DNA of 64,000 nucleotides from Olavius sp. associated proteobacterium Delta 1 (GCA_902749685.1 CACVKW010000609.1:18822-82821); one strand, 5' to 3'. Positions 36,093 through 46,120 are shown, numbered from the stretch's first letter. Numbers and translations are program-made. Notes: a model not told the origin generated them from the letters alone.

Positions 36093-36476
36093 TTGCGAAG
36101 CAATTTGATACAGCTTAAGTGAATGTTTCGGTCATTGAATATCGGAATTTGCAGATTATTTTAAATATTGGATTTTATTGGCTTATAGGCCTATAATTCA
36201 AGTTGTTTTGAAATTTTATTTGCGTCAAACTTGCTTGGGTAACGCATCATAGCCTGAAATTATCTCTAATTGTACTATAATTTGTTACTAGTTCAATCAA
36301 AAATTTAAACGAGATCATGTCAAAACTTTTTATTTTGACAATTTCTTTCAACTTTTGTTAGACTTTAGGCTATTTAAAAAGCGGCGGCATCCCAGTAGCT
36401 GAATCCTGATCTATCGGGGAGGGAGACGGAAGGCTAAATTTGCGTGCTGACTCAGTCGCGAGGATAACGAATTACC
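36093..36476. other. Divergent intergenic region with AT-rich promoter DNA
   Basis: This 384 bp gap is markedly AT-rich compared with its neighbours and separates the divergent GT-C and hybrid-kinase genes. Apart from the promoter candidate at 36335-36364 I see no gene, no terminator and no copy of the dispersed repeats. Confidence 0.5.
36335..36364 (+). promoter_or_regulatory. Extended -10 sigma70-type promoter candidate for the hybrid kinase
   Basis: TTGACA at 36335-36340, an 18 bp spacer and TAGACT at 36359-36364, with a TG one base before the -10 box. It lies about 110 bp upstream of the kinase ATG, within AT-rich DNA. Confidence 0.45.
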
Positions 36477-39110
36477 ATGGATAAAGAAATAAAATCGTCG
36501 CTGTTCATTGACGCCATGAAAATTATCAAGCGCGAAATAGAACGCATTAACGCAAGTGAATTTCTGAATAAAATCTTGCAATTAAGAAATAAGAAGCATT
36601 TTTCGACCTATCTGGTGTTGACTTTTGCAGGGCTTGCCACCCTGTCGGTTGTCGTCATCGTCATCGCGCTCTACGGGTATTTTGACAAGCGGGTCGAGTC
36701 GGAATTCAGAAAAAAGATCCTGGCGGAAAAAGGCCAGGTCGAAATCATTTTGCACAACCGCATCTCCAGCATCAGCAGCCTGTTAAATGATCTCGGATCT
36801 GACAACATTATACGGGTGACGGTGATGCTCGACGGAAAATCCCAGCTCGAAGAACGGGTATCGGAGTTCTACCCGTCCGGGGGGGGCGTTCACTTTTTTG
36901 TTAAAAAGCAAGGTGAGAGCGCAGTCATACCGGAGTCATACCCCGATGTATCCAAAAGCCTGATCGACTTTTCGCTGAGACGATACCCGTATGGCGAAGT
37001 TCTGGAAGAAGGTCTCGATACTCGATTGTTGTGGTGGCTTTCAACCCCTATTATGTATCAAACTCAGCTGATGGGAACCGCATATGCCCTTTATGATATG
37101 ACCCGGGACAAAAAACTGATTGAGCAGGTCCACCAAACGGCAAATGGTGACGTATCAATGCTCAAAACCGGTCAGCTTTATAGCCTGGCCTCAAAAAAAG
37201 CGCTGCAGCTCGATCAAGAAATGCTCAACGACATCGCCAAGAATTTAGAACCTCTTCGGCTGGACAAAAAAAATATCCTATCTAAAATAGACGGATTTGA
37301 TAATCTATACTTTAAGTCATCGTTGGAAACCCTCATAAATGAAAAGCGAAAAGTCACTTTTTGGATCGGGCTGTCCTCGATTGTCATTCTCGCGCTTTCG
37401 ATCATTTTGTCTATCCAGTTGGGAAAGCGAATGGTCGAACCGTTGCGCCGCATGACCAAAATGGCAATTCAAATCTCCGAAGGCCAAAAAAATCTTTCTT
37501 TTGAGACCGGCAATAACAATTACTGGGAATTTGATCAATTATCCCAGGCCTTCAATTACATGCTCGCCAATTTAAAGGATGCCGAAGAGCAATCGCGCTA
37601 CAAGGAGCTGCTCGAAAACGTGGATGATGCGGTGTACATCCTTGATCGGGACGGCAATGTGCTGGAAGCCAACGAAGCCGCCTATGCTCGATTAGGATAT
37701 ACTCCGGAGCAATTTTTCGAATTAAATTTAAGCGATATCATACCACAGAAACAAGCCCGCTCAATCATAGAACAACTGGGACAGGAAAACCAGGAGCAGG
37801 GTCCGGGAAAGATTACCCTGGAAACCACCCATGCCGGACCCAAGGGAAAATTGATTCCGGTGGAAATCCAGTCCCGGGCCATATCCTACCGTGGGCGCAA
37901 CGTTATTCTCAATGTTGCACGGGATGTTACCGCCCGCATCGAAGCCGAAAGGGAAAAAAAGCAGCTGGAAACGCAATTAATCCATTCGCAGAAAATGGAG
38001 GCCGTTGGTACACTTGCCGGCGGGATCGCTCACGATTTTAACAATCTACTGATGGGAATTCAGGGATATATTTCTATGATGCGGCTGCAAACCGATCAGG
38101 AAGGTCCGGAAGATCCAAATGATGAATACCTCCAGGGCATTGAAAATGCGGTCATGAATGCCGCCAACCTCACCAACCAATTGCTCGGCTTTGCCAGAAA
38201 AGGCAAATATACGCTGCGCCAGACCAGTTTAAACCGCATTGTCGAAAACAGCACCAAGATGTTCACCCGCACCAAAAAGGAGATTGTCACCCATTTAAAG
38301 CTGGGGGATAACATCTGGGCCGTTAAAGTCGACCAGGGGCAAATCGAACAGGTACTGATCAATCTTTACCTCAATTCCTGGCATGCCATGCCCGATGGCG
38401 GCGATATTTTCATTCAAACAGAAAATGTCTATTTGAGTGATGATTATTGCATTCCTTTTGAGGTGCCGGCCGGAAATTATGTAAAAGCCTCCGTCACGGA
38501 TACTGGTACCGGAATCAGCAAAGAAATCATCGAAAGGATATTTGAACCTTTTTTTACCACCAAAGATGTCGGCAAAGGCACCGGACTCGGTCTGGCTTCG
38601 GCCTACGGCATCATTAAAAACCACAACGGCGTTATTAGAGTTTACAGTGAATTGGGGAATGGCACCACGTTCAGTATTTACCTGCCGGCATCCGATGTTA
38701 AAGTCGCGCAAGACATTCAGGTAAGCTCGGAATTGTTGAAGGGCAACGAAAAGATCCTGCTGGTCGATGATGAAGAAGGCACGATCCATGTCGAAAAATT
38801 GATGCTCAAAGAACTCGGCTATTCGGTGTTGCCGGCCCTAAGCGGTCACGAGGCAGTGCAGCTGTATAAAGAAAATATGGTAAACCTGGATCTGGTAGCG
38901 CTGGATATGATTATGCCCCAAATGAACGGCAAAGACACCTATGTGGAATTGAAAAGAATAAATCCGAAAGTTAAAGTTTTACTGGTGAGCGGATACAGTT
39001 TGAATAAACAGATTGAAGAGTTATTGGACAAGGGTTGTAACGGGTTTATTCAAAAGCCCTTTGATATCGTACAGCTTTCTCAGAAACTCAGGGAAGTTTT
39101 GGAAGATTGA
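36477..39110 (+). CDS. Hybrid sensor histidine kinase (sensor-HAMP-PAS-HisKA-HATPase-REC)
   Basis: An 877-aa inner-membrane kinase. Two helices (about 44-68 and 291-312) bracket a periplasmic sensor region of about 220 residues. A HAMP domain and one PAS domain (about 370-490) follow, then the phospho-accepting H519 in GGIAHDFNN, the ATP-binding DTGTGIS and FEPFFTTKDVGKGTGLGL boxes, and a receiver with D810 in ALDMIMPQMNG. The AHDFNN H-box is of the class common in Deltaproteobacteria. No separate response regulator or DNA-binding gene is adjacent, so its output partner is elsewhere. Confidence 0.92.
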   Translation: MDKEIKSSLFIDAMKIIKREIERINASEFLNKILQLRNKKHFSTYLVLTFAGLATLSVVVIVIALYGYFDKRVESEFRKKILAEKGQVEIILHNRISSISSLLNDLGSDNIIRVTVMLDGKSQLEERVSEFYPSGGGVHFFVKKQGESAVIPESYPDVSKSLIDFSLRRYPYGEVLEEGLDTRLLWWLSTPIMYQTQLMGTAYALYDMTRDKKLIEQVHQTANGDVSMLKTGQLYSLASKKALQLDQEMLNDIAKNLEPLRLDKKNILSKIDGFDNLYFKSSLETLINEKRKVTFWIGLSSIVILALSIILSIQLGKRMVEPLRRMTKMAIQISEGQKNLSFETGNNNYWEFDQLSQAFNYMLANLKDAEEQSRYKELLENVDDAVYILDRDGNVLEANEAAYARLGYTPEQFFELNLSDIIPQKQARSIIEQLGQENQEQGPGKITLETTHAGPKGKLIPVEIQSRAISYRGRNVILNVARDVTARIEAEREKKQLETQLIHSQKMEAVGTLAGGIAHDFNNLLMGIQGYISMMRLQTDQEGPEDPNDEYLQGIENAVMNAANLTNQLLGFARKGKYTLRQTSLNRIVENSTKMFTRTKKEIVTHLKLGDNIWAVKVDQGQIEQVLINLYLNSWHAMPDGGDIFIQTENVYLSDDYCIPFEVPAGNYVKASVTDTGTGISKEIIERIFEPFFTTKDVGKGTGLGLASAYGIIKNHNGVIRVYSELGNGTTFSIYLPASDVKVAQDIQVSSELLKGNEKILLVDDEEGTIHVEKLMLKELGYSVLPALSGHEAVQLYKENMVNLDLVALDMIMPQMNGKDTYVELKRINPKVKVLLVSGYSLNKQIEELLDKGCNGFIQKPFDIVQLSQKLREVLED

Positions 39111-39228
39111 AGATTGAATAATTGTGGTCCGCCGAAGGCGGATCGCTCCGCCCTTCTAACACGGGCATTAATTAAAATAGAAAGAATACCTTAAATATTC
39201 AATCTTCAGTCTTAAATCTTCAATTATT
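39102..39228. repeat. Inverted GAAGATTGAATA repeat covering two convergent gene ends
   Basis: The left arm (39102-39120) contains GAAGATTGAAGATTGAATA; the right arm (39196-39228) contains TATTCAATCTTC and TCTTCAATTATT. A TCCGCC-GAA-GGCGGA hairpin (39128-39142) lies between. The stop codons of both convergent genes (39108-39110 and 39224-39226) fall inside the arms. It probably acts as a bidirectional transcript end. Confidence 0.6.
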
Positions 39229-40039
39229 GTTCCGCACCCAGGATGATTTCGATGCGTCGATTCTGATGGCGGCCCTCTTCGGATGTGTTTGGCGCAACCG
39301 GTCGGTAAAAGCTGTAGCCACGGGCCGATAGCCTTTCCGGCTCAATTCCTCCTTGCTCCTGGAACAACCAGACGACAGCTGCTGCCCTGGCAGTTGAAAG
39401 TTCCCAGTTGCTTGGAAATCGTTTCTTCAATCCTGCGCTCAAGGGAATATTATCGGTGTGTCCCTCGACCACGATATCCTGGTCTTTGTTAACCTTGAGA
39501 GATCCCGCCATAATTTTCAGCAATTTCATACCCCGCTCGCTAATTATCGCACTTCCTGAATCAAAAAGAATTTTATCTACAAAAATAACTTTCAGCTTGT
39601 CATCTTCTTCAACTACCTCGATTTCCTGGGCCGCAATTTGATCTTTCAAGCTGGTTTCGATGGTCTTTTTGGTGTCATCAAGCAGTTGAATGACTTTCCC
39701 TTGAAGTTGAATAACCGATTTCTTTTTACTTATGTCCAGTTTAAGCCGCTTTAGGTTATCCAGCAGTTGCTGATTTATTTTACTCAGATAGGTATTTTGA
39801 CCCTTCAATTCCGTCGCGTCCTGAAGATATTTATTTCTGGCGGCCTCACAATCGCGGAGTTCAAGGTCCATCCTACTATTCTTATCTTCGGCCTGCTTTA
39901 GTTCAGCCGCCAGCTCATCCTTTTGGGAGCGAGACGTCTTCAGTTCGCTATCGATTTTCATATATTGGGGCAATGGTACGCACGCGGAGATCAGGAAAAT
40001 TGCTATTCCTGTAAGAAGAAGAAGCTTTGGGGTAGGCAT
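39224..40039 (-). CDS. OmpA-family peptidoglycan-binding lipoprotein
   Basis: A 271-aa protein. LISAC places the lipobox cysteine at residue 20. A long coiled coil (about 30-125, rich in K, E, Q and L) spans the periplasm, and the C-terminal OmpA domain has DSGSAIISERG, VEGHTDNIPL and RAAAVVWLFQ then NRRIEIIL, the set of residues that binds diaminopimelate. It should tether the outer membrane to peptidoglycan. GGAG lies 8 nt before the ATG, and the PA2779-like gene ends 17 bp upstream, so the two form an operon. Confidence 0.9.
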   Translation of the reverse strand: MPTPKLLLLTGIAIFLISACVPLPQYMKIDSELKTSRSQKDELAAELKQAEDKNSRMDLELRDCEAARNKYLQDATELKGQNTYLSKINQQLLDNLKRLKLDISKKKSVIQLQGKVIQLLDDTKKTIETSLKDQIAAQEIEVVEEDDKLKVIFVDKILFDSGSAIISERGMKLLKIMAGSLKVNKDQDIVVEGHTDNIPLSAGLKKRFPSNWELSTARAAAVVWLFQEQGGIEPERLSARGYSFYRPVAPNTSEEGRHQNRRIEIILGAEQ

Positions 40040-40056
40040 AAGCGTGTCTCCAATTC

Positions 40057-40452
40057 TTAAGGAAACAGATCGGTAACACTGGTATAATTAAATATGAGTA
40101 AAGCAGCAATGATTACGGCTACAATAACCATCGAAAAGATAACAACACCTCTGCCGGCCGCGAGATTATCTATTTTATCCGCTATTAGCTCGATTTCATG
40201 ATCAGTCAGGCTCTGGATGCGAAGTTGGGCTTCCTGCGGGTCTATACCCTGGGAGACCAGTGCGCTCTTGATCTCCTCGCGATCCATCAGTTGGTGCAGA
40301 TAGTCACGTGTTTTCTGATTGTTCCCCGCCTGCAGGAGTTTCTCGGTCCCGATCATGGCTGCCGAAGCAGATTGATATGAAGTGGACACCAGCACCAATA
40401 CGATAGCCAGAAAAATACTGGTCGGCTTGACAGTATTTTTAAAAAGTTTCAT
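40057..40452 (-). CDS. PA2779-family small membrane protein
   Basis: A 131-aa protein with a signal peptide ending near SASAA, a helical middle with a DREEIKSALVSQGIDPQEAQ segment, and a C-terminal transmembrane helix (about 102-124). The architecture and the neighbour match the PA2779 family, which occurs next to PA2778-type peptidases in many proteobacteria. No biochemical role is established. It sits between the peptidase gene (114 bp upstream) and the OmpA lipoprotein gene. Confidence 0.8.
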   Translation of the reverse strand: MKLFKNTVKPTSIFLAIVLVLVSTSYQSASAAMIGTEKLLQAGNNQKTRDYLHQLMDREEIKSALVSQGIDPQEAQLRIQSLTDHEIELIADKIDNLAAGRGVVIFSMVIVAVIIAALLIFNYTSVTDLFP

Positions 40453-40566
40453 CGATGCTCTATATCGTTTTGTGAATGAAACAGGAATGGTTTGATAACC
40501 CCATTTAATCCCCGCAGTTGATTCCTGAACGTTGCCCGAGGTTTTAAAATAGATTTTGTATATTCT

Positions 40567-41568
40567 TTAAGGGAATCTGTCAATAGCTTTAAATCCGCGT
40601 TCAGATCGAATCTCCAGCAATGTTTTCTCAGACTCTAATTTTAGGGGGCCGCCAAGCGCAACCGCCTTTATTGCTGTTGCCAGGGCTTCCTGCTTGCGTC
40701 CCTGCTCTAAAAGCACCTGGGCCAAGTTATTATGTGCTGCGGCTGATTGTGGATGCAAATGCGTCGCCTCACGAAACGCATTTTCAGCACTCTTGAGGTC
40801 TCCCAGCTTATAATAACTGTAGCCCAGGCCCATCCTTGAGGTCAGGCTATTCGGCCAGCGGGTCAGAGCTGTCTGGTAACCAATTGCGGCAGCCTGATAA
40901 TGATTGGTTTTCTCCAAAACGACAACGCTGTCCAGATAGTCATTTTCTTTTGCCAGGACAGGCAACTGGTTGGGTTCGAGCACCATCAGGCCCCAGTGGT
41001 TGCTGCGAGCCCAGGTTTTTTCGAAAAGCAGGTAAGACATCACCTTGCGTCGGGTAGTCCCGGAACGAAGGATGACGGTCTGTTCGGGCACGTCATAACC
41101 GATGACAACGGCATAGTGCCAGACCGGCAGCCAGGACAAACCAAGATTCTGTAGAATAATCACCGGGTGACCGGCTGCAATTTCCGGAAATATTGATTCA
41201 GGATCACTGATTTGATAGGCAATTTTACCGCGACGCCGGGTTGCGCCGACCATGGCCAGCTGCAGGCTCCCTTTACGCGAGGGTGTATAGACCTGATCTT
41301 TCAGCTCATCGGGGGTGACCGCCAGGCCACTCCAGGTCAGCGCCATGGCCAGGGTCGCCGGACCGCACTGATAGGCATCCTGCGGGTAGAATGGAACGGT
41401 ATCCAGTTCAATGGCGGCCGGCACATTTTCCGGCAGCCGGGGCATGGGAGTCCGCTGCAATGCGGAACAGCCGAAAAACAGCGCAAAAATACAGCAAAGT
41501 GAAAGATAAATAAGGGATCCGGGTTTGTTAATTCGGCAGGCTGCCATATTGTCTTTGCAGGCGTTCAC
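40567..41568 (-). CDS. PA2778-family C39-like cysteine peptidase lipoprotein with TPR
   Basis: A 333-aa exported lipoprotein: lipobox LFFGC with C34. The papain-like core has catalytic C68 in YQCGPATLAMAL and H151 in WHYAVVIGYD. The C-terminal ~110 residues are TPR helices (SRMGLGYSYYKLGDLKSAENAF and AAHNNLAQVLLEQGRKQEAL). It probably cleaves a peptide in the periplasm; the paired PA2779-like protein is a candidate partner or substrate. The start could also be M8 at 41547. It lies 173 bp downstream of the 1382-aa membrane-protein gene. Confidence 0.85.
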   Translation of the reverse strand: MNACKDNMAACRINKPGSLIYLSLCCIFALFFGCSALQRTPMPRLPENVPAAIELDTVPFYPQDAYQCGPATLAMALTWSGLAVTPDELKDQVYTPSRKGSLQLAMVGATRRRGKIAYQISDPESIFPEIAAGHPVIILQNLGLSWLPVWHYAVVIGYDVPEQTVILRSGTTRRKVMSYLLFEKTWARSNHWGLMVLEPNQLPVLAKENDYLDSVVVLEKTNHYQAAAIGYQTALTRWPNSLTSRMGLGYSYYKLGDLKSAENAFREATHLHPQSAAAHNNLAQVLLEQGRKQEALATAIKAVALGGPLKLESEKTLLEIRSERGFKAIDRFP

Positions 41569-41644
41569 AGATTCAAAGGTTTCGGGTAGTTGTTTTGCGG
41601 TACTATATACAAAATTAAGAATTTGGACAAGGGGAATATACGAA

Positions 41645-41765
41645 TTTGGGAATTTAGGAATTTAGGAATTAAGGGATTGGGGGACAAAATCAATAAATTA
41701 AAATTGATAGAATTCCTTCAATCCATAAATCCCCCAATCCCTCAATCCTTCAACCCCTCAATCCC
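41645..41765. repeat. Low-complexity inverted repeat F at the end of the large membrane-protein gene
   Basis: The left part (41645-41680) is made of GGAATTTAGGAATT and AAGGGATTGGGG; the right (41718-41765) of CCCAATCCCTCAATCC units, roughly its reverse complement. The coding strand of the 1382-aa gene runs into it, and its last seven codons plus the stop at 41742 are repeat sequence. Related tracts lie at 56321-56357 and 57442-57511. Confidence 0.65.
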
Positions 41766-44700
41766 TTCCGTTTGAGTTTTTGGGATCGGCGGCGGTTTGA
41801 TTTTCTTTTTGCGTGGCGGCGGCTTTTGCCAGATTCCACCGGCAGCATAACACTGCCAGCCCCACCTGAGCCATTTCAGAAGATAAAGCGCCAGCCAAAG
41901 CGACCAAAATAGCATCAGCAGGTGGAATATCCATTGCGGCAGCGCAATTACCGAGGGCTGGGGCAGGATCTCGCCGATCAGGTCTTGGGTCCAGTGCAAA
42001 TGAAAACTGGTGGAGCCATTGCCGGCAATCTGCATCTTCGGAATTCCCAGCAACCCCCGCTCGACCGCCAGATATAACCCGACCAGGGCCGCCAGGGTCC
42101 AGATCGCCAGCAACACCTGCACCAGATTGAAACTCAGCCATTTATCGGGCAGCGCATATTTACCTCGCGCCCCGAGGGCCAACAACCAGCCGACAATCAT
42201 GATGGCCAGCAGCGGCGGAATTTGAGTCAGCCCCAGGCTCAACAATAGCCAGTGATGAGTTTTCAAGGGGGCTATTTGGGTCCGGCCCAGCCCAATGGCC
42301 GCCAGAATGACGACAATCAGGTAAGACCAGAACAAGACGGCCGGTCCCAGCTGAGGTCCGGCGGTCCACAGAATCCATCTATTTTGCGGCATTTGAAAAG
42401 ATACGGCCGCGTTGACGGCCTGCTCGCCGATGGCTACCCGCGGTCCCTTCAGGTGTATCCTGCCTGCGGCCGGCTGATGCCATTCCAGATAAACGCCTTG
42501 TTTGCCGGGTTGCAGCGGAATGACCAGGGTGCCGTCCTTCAGCCGGATGGGCTGGCTTTTGCCGTTAATTTTTACGACTTGCAGGACCGCATCTTTGGGC
42601 AAAGACAAGGCGTGCTGTCCACCCCGGCTGGTTCTCACCACCAGCGTCAGGCCGGCCTTGTTCAAACGCTTGCCGGGCGTCCAATCCAACCGGGCATTGT
42701 CGATGGTTACCAACTGACCGGTTGTTGCCTGGGGCCGGCTGACTTTGATGGCAACACCTTCGCCGGGCCAGGGTCGCCACTCCGGACGCCAGTGCCCCTG
42801 TTGATCCTGATGATGGACGACCGGGATACCGGAAAGTTCGCAATGCCAGACAGGGCTGGCATCCAGCACCCAGGTCTCGGTCCAGGCCGCTGATCGCGGG
42901 GCCTGCAGTCTAATCTCCGGAGCCATTTCAAGGATCGATGTAAACCGTTTTTCCTGGACCTGGCTTTCAAAATTAACAATTGCCTGACCATTTTCTACCT
43001 GGATGCCGCCGGTCGTCACCGATTCGCCTGCCAGCAACGGCAGCGATATCACCACCGGGATACCCGGCGGTGTCAGCCGCTTGATAACGGTTGACAGTTG
43101 CCATTTCAAACCCAGGTGCAGCACACGCTCAACACTCAAAAACGGCGGCAGCGCAACATCGGCCAACGATAAACTTGTCGAACTTTCTTTCTTACGGCGA
43201 ATCAGCTGAATCCCGGCGTCCACCGTTCCAGTCGGATGAACCCCCTGAATCTCCCAATCTTCGGCCTGCACCGTTACACGATGCGGTTTTAGCGGAATGG
43301 GTATTTGGATCGCGTTGCGCGCACCGGTCCGGCCAAGCAGGGTCAACCGATGAATGCCCGGCGGGATGAGCGCCCACATGCCCCCGCCGGTGTCCTTTAA
43401 AAGCCCCTTGATGGTCTGCCGGTCCAGCAAAACGGCATCCGGCAGCCAGGCGTCCAGATTCCCCGGCAAGGGTACCGCAGTCTGAGCGGCCGCATGGACT
43501 TCAATCAAAAACTGCAGACTGTCATTGGTGGCCGTCAAATCCATTCGCACCAAATCAGCGCATTGCGGGTAGCAGTCTGCTTTTTCCAAAAGCCTGTCTT
43601 GCAGCTGCTGCAAGATCTCAGGTGGCGGGAAAGCAGAATTTGCAGTTTCAGCGCCCGATGGTTGGAACCATCCGGTCAGTAATACAAATATTGCAGCTGC
43701 TGCAGCCGGCTTCAGGCGCTGGTTTACCAGCTGCCACCAAAAGCGCAAGTCCACCAGACCGATGATCAAAAACGCCAGCAGGATCACCCGTACAAAAGCC
43801 AATACCAGATTGGCCGTCGGGGGCAGCAGCCACAGGCGCAGCTGATGGTCGCCGGCCACCGGGCCGTTCCATTGCATGCGAATGGATCGCCAGCGCCAGG
43901 CGGGCAGACCGGGACCGGTTTGAATCAGTGCATTGGGGTCCTGGGTATAAACCGCCCGCTTGCGGGGATAATATTCGGATTTCTGTTCAACCGCCGCGCG
44001 TTTCTGGACAACGGACTCTTCCAGCGGCATGGAGGATACCGGGGCTTTTCCTTTTTCAAGCGCAGTTTCGAATTGGACCGCCCGGTCCGACGCAACCCTC
44101 TGAGACCAATTCCGGCCGCCGAGCTGTTCAAGCTGGGGATATATGCCCAGCCGAATTTGATGGACCATAAAGGGAATCGACACAACCAGCAGCACCGCGA
44201 CCGTGACCAGACCCCAGAGCGTTGTCAGTCTCCTCAGCCAGCCGTCAGGCAATACGCTTAACAATGCCAGCACTGCCAGCAAGTGCAGCCAGACAAAGCG
44301 CGGGCTGCCCACCTCGTGGTAAATGATTGCCATGGTCAGCAAGGCCAGGATGCCCCATTTCCAGTTCTTCAATTTAAAGACAGCCAGGGCTATGATCAGT
44401 ACCATAAAAAAGTCCAGCAGCGTCCAGCGCTGGAACCAGGTTCCCGGCAGCGCATCCACCCCGTGCGCCGTTAACAGCCGCCAGCCGGGCGGTAGATTTA
44501 ACACGGCCGATACGCTCTGAAAGTCGTGGCTCCATCCCACGGCCGGGAGGCCATCGGCATCGGCGTCAAGCCGCGCATCGGCCTGTAAATTCAGATGCCC
44601 CCGCCGCAATTCCACCCCGGGCTTTTTATCTGCCCCGTGCACGGTGATCAGCTGATCCTCTCCGTCGACTGCGACACGACCGAGCTCGATCGGCGGATTC

Positions 44701-45890
44701 ATCACCAGATACCACTTTTGGCTCATAATACCGCTGATATTGTCCTGGATGGTATAGCCCTTGCCGTCAAAATCAAGCCACCAGGTCCGCTTCAGATTGA
44801 GACGATCCGGCGCGGGCTCCGGATCCCCCCGGCGCAATTCTTTAAAACTCATGCTTGCATCCGGTTTAATGACATAGGCCGGGTATGTTTTCCAGGCAGC
44901 CGGCACATCGGCCTGGGCCGGATCGATGGCATCGACCCCCAGTATTTTAACCATGCGCAGGTGATTGCGGGATTTAAAAGACCAGATTTCCGTCCCGTAG
45001 GCAGCTGCAACGGGCCCGATTTTTTCAACCGGTTCCGGCAGGCGCGAGATGATTTGAATCGTCCAGCGGCCGGGGCGCGCCTGGAGCATTAACTGGCCCT
45101 GGGGTCCGATCCTGGCGGGCAACGGACTGTTCAGGGCCATGGGGATTGCGTTTTTCAGCAGGACACCCGGCAGGTTTTCTTCCCGGGCCTGACCGGATAC
45201 GGCGATCTGGAGGTGACTGGTTATCGTCAGGGGAATTTCATCCTCGAGCAATCGAAAGATGCGCAGCTCCAGTCGGTTTTCTTTGTCCACTTTCTGGACC
45301 CGTTTCTGCAGCCAGAGCCGGCCCTTTTTGTCCAGCACCGGCGATGCAACCGGATTGCCATTGATATAAAGTTTAATCAGACCGCTGTTGGCGGGAATCC
45401 GGATCACTTCGGGCATTTCCTGCCACGCGAAAAAACCTGTGATGACATGCTCGCCTTCGGAAACTTCGATGGAAGGAATACCGTTACGGTTGATCACCGG
45501 GATCTCCTGATCCGCCAGTTTTACCGCCGTCGGCCAGATCGCCGCCCCGCCCGGCAGCGATACCCAACTCCTGGCGAATACCAGCAGGTGCTGTTCAAAC
45601 CGTCCTTCGACCGATTCGACAGATAATTCCAGGCGCGACGGCCAGACGCATTGATAGAGATCCTGTCGGTTATAGTTCGTCGGGCAAAGGTGCTCTGCCA
45701 TACCGTAGAGCACCCACTGCTTCCAGGGCTTGAGCTGATCTGGGATGTCGACCGGTTCTGTGGCGGGAACCGGTGTCGGCACAAAAAACAAAAGGAATAT
45801 CATCAGAAAAGAAATACGGAGAAAATTTATCAACGAGGATTTAGACCTGACCATAACAGCCGATTCGGTTTTAAGATGTCGTGTTTTCAT
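41742..45890 (-). CDS. Large uncharacterised multi-domain membrane protein (1382 aa)
   Basis: I do not recognise a named family. Residues ~20-42 are a signal or anchor helix. A large beta-rich periplasmic part (~45-490) is followed by a cluster of about five helices (~495-600), a short periplasmic segment, a helix pair (~675-730), a second large beta-rich domain (~735-1140), a further cluster of about five helices (~1160-1355) and a basic Lys/Pro tail. Two extracytoplasmic domains with helix clusters suggest a scaffold or sensor. The ATG at 45890 has no good ribosome site; M13 (45854) is an alternative. It heads the block with the PA2778-, PA2779- and OmpA-like genes. The C-terminus (TEGIEGLKD) is encoded by a dispersed repeat, so the native end may be lost. 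Confidence 0.75.
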   Translation of the reverse strand: MKTRHLKTESAVMVRSKSSLINFLRISFLMIFLLFFVPTPVPATEPVDIPDQLKPWKQWVLYGMAEHLCPTNYNRQDLYQCVWPSRLELSVESVEGRFEQHLLVFARSWVSLPGGAAIWPTAVKLADQEIPVINRNGIPSIEVSEGEHVITGFFAWQEMPEVIRIPANSGLIKLYINGNPVASPVLDKKGRLWLQKRVQKVDKENRLELRIFRLLEDEIPLTITSHLQIAVSGQAREENLPGVLLKNAIPMALNSPLPARIGPQGQLMLQARPGRWTIQIISRLPEPVEKIGPVAAAYGTEIWSFKSRNHLRMVKILGVDAIDPAQADVPAAWKTYPAYVIKPDASMSFKELRRGDPEPAPDRLNLKRTWWLDFDGKGYTIQDNISGIMSQKWYLVMNPPIELGRVAVDGEDQLITVHGADKKPGVELRRGHLNLQADARLDADADGLPAVGWSHDFQSVSAVLNLPPGWRLLTAHGVDALPGTWFQRWTLLDFFMVLIIALAVFKLKNWKWGILALLTMAIIYHEVGSPRFVWLHLLAVLALLSVLPDGWLRRLTTLWGLVTVAVLLVVSIPFMVHQIRLGIYPQLEQLGGRNWSQRVASDRAVQFETALEKGKAPVSSMPLEESVVQKRAAVEQKSEYYPRKRAVYTQDPNALIQTGPGLPAWRWRSIRMQWNGPVAGDHQLRLWLLPPTANLVLAFVRVILLAFLIIGLVDLRFWWQLVNQRLKPAAAAAIFVLLTGWFQPSGAETANSAFPPPEILQQLQDRLLEKADCYPQCADLVRMDLTATNDSLQFLIEVHAAAQTAVPLPGNLDAWLPDAVLLDRQTIKGLLKDTGGGMWALIPPGIHRLTLLGRTGARNAIQIPIPLKPHRVTVQAEDWEIQGVHPTGTVDAGIQLIRRKKESSTSLSLADVALPPFLSVERVLHLGLKWQLSTVIKRLTPPGIPVVISLPLLAGESVTTGGIQVENGQAIVNFESQVQEKRFTSILEMAPEIRLQAPRSAAWTETWVLDASPVWHCELSGIPVVHHQDQQGHWRPEWRPWPGEGVAIKVSRPQATTGQLVTIDNARLDWTPGKRLNKAGLTLVVRTSRGGQHALSLPKDAVLQVVKINGKSQPIRLKDGTLVIPLQPGKQGVYLEWHQPAAGRIHLKGPRVAIGEQAVNAAVSFQMPQNRWILWTAGPQLGPAVLFWSYLIVVILAAIGLGRTQIAPLKTHHWLLLSLGLTQIPPLLAIMIVGWLLALGARGKYALPDKWLSFNLVQVLLAIWTLAALVGLYLAVERGLLGIPKMQIAGNGSTSFHLHWTQDLIGEILPQPSVIALPQWIFHLLMLFWSLWLALYLLKWLRWGWQCYAAGGIWQKPPPRKKKIKPPPIPKTQTEGIEGLKD

Positions 45891-46046
45891 ATGAGGTATT
45901 ATACCATGATATTAAAAAATGCCCTAATTTCGAATCCTCGGAAGCATGAGGGTGTTATCTGAATTCTAAAAAGACAGATCTATGATAAGCATACATCCCG
46001 ATTCCCCAGGCGTTCACCCCGGTCCGACTCCAGTTCCCCGGGTTAC

Positions 46047-46073
46047 TTGACACACAGGTGCCTTCCGTATAAA
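46047..46073 (+). promoter_or_regulatory. Promoter candidate upstream of the exported pseudogene
   Basis: A perfect -35 box, TTGACA, and a five-of-six -10 box, TATAAA, are separated by 15 bp, two short of ideal. It lies about 190 bp before the ATG at 46261 and would also drive the micro-ORF at 46121. Confidence 0.3.
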
Positions 46074-46120
46074 TTGCTTCTGAGCTAGATCAAGGTCTTA
46101 TAATTTTAAGGTGCTTTATT

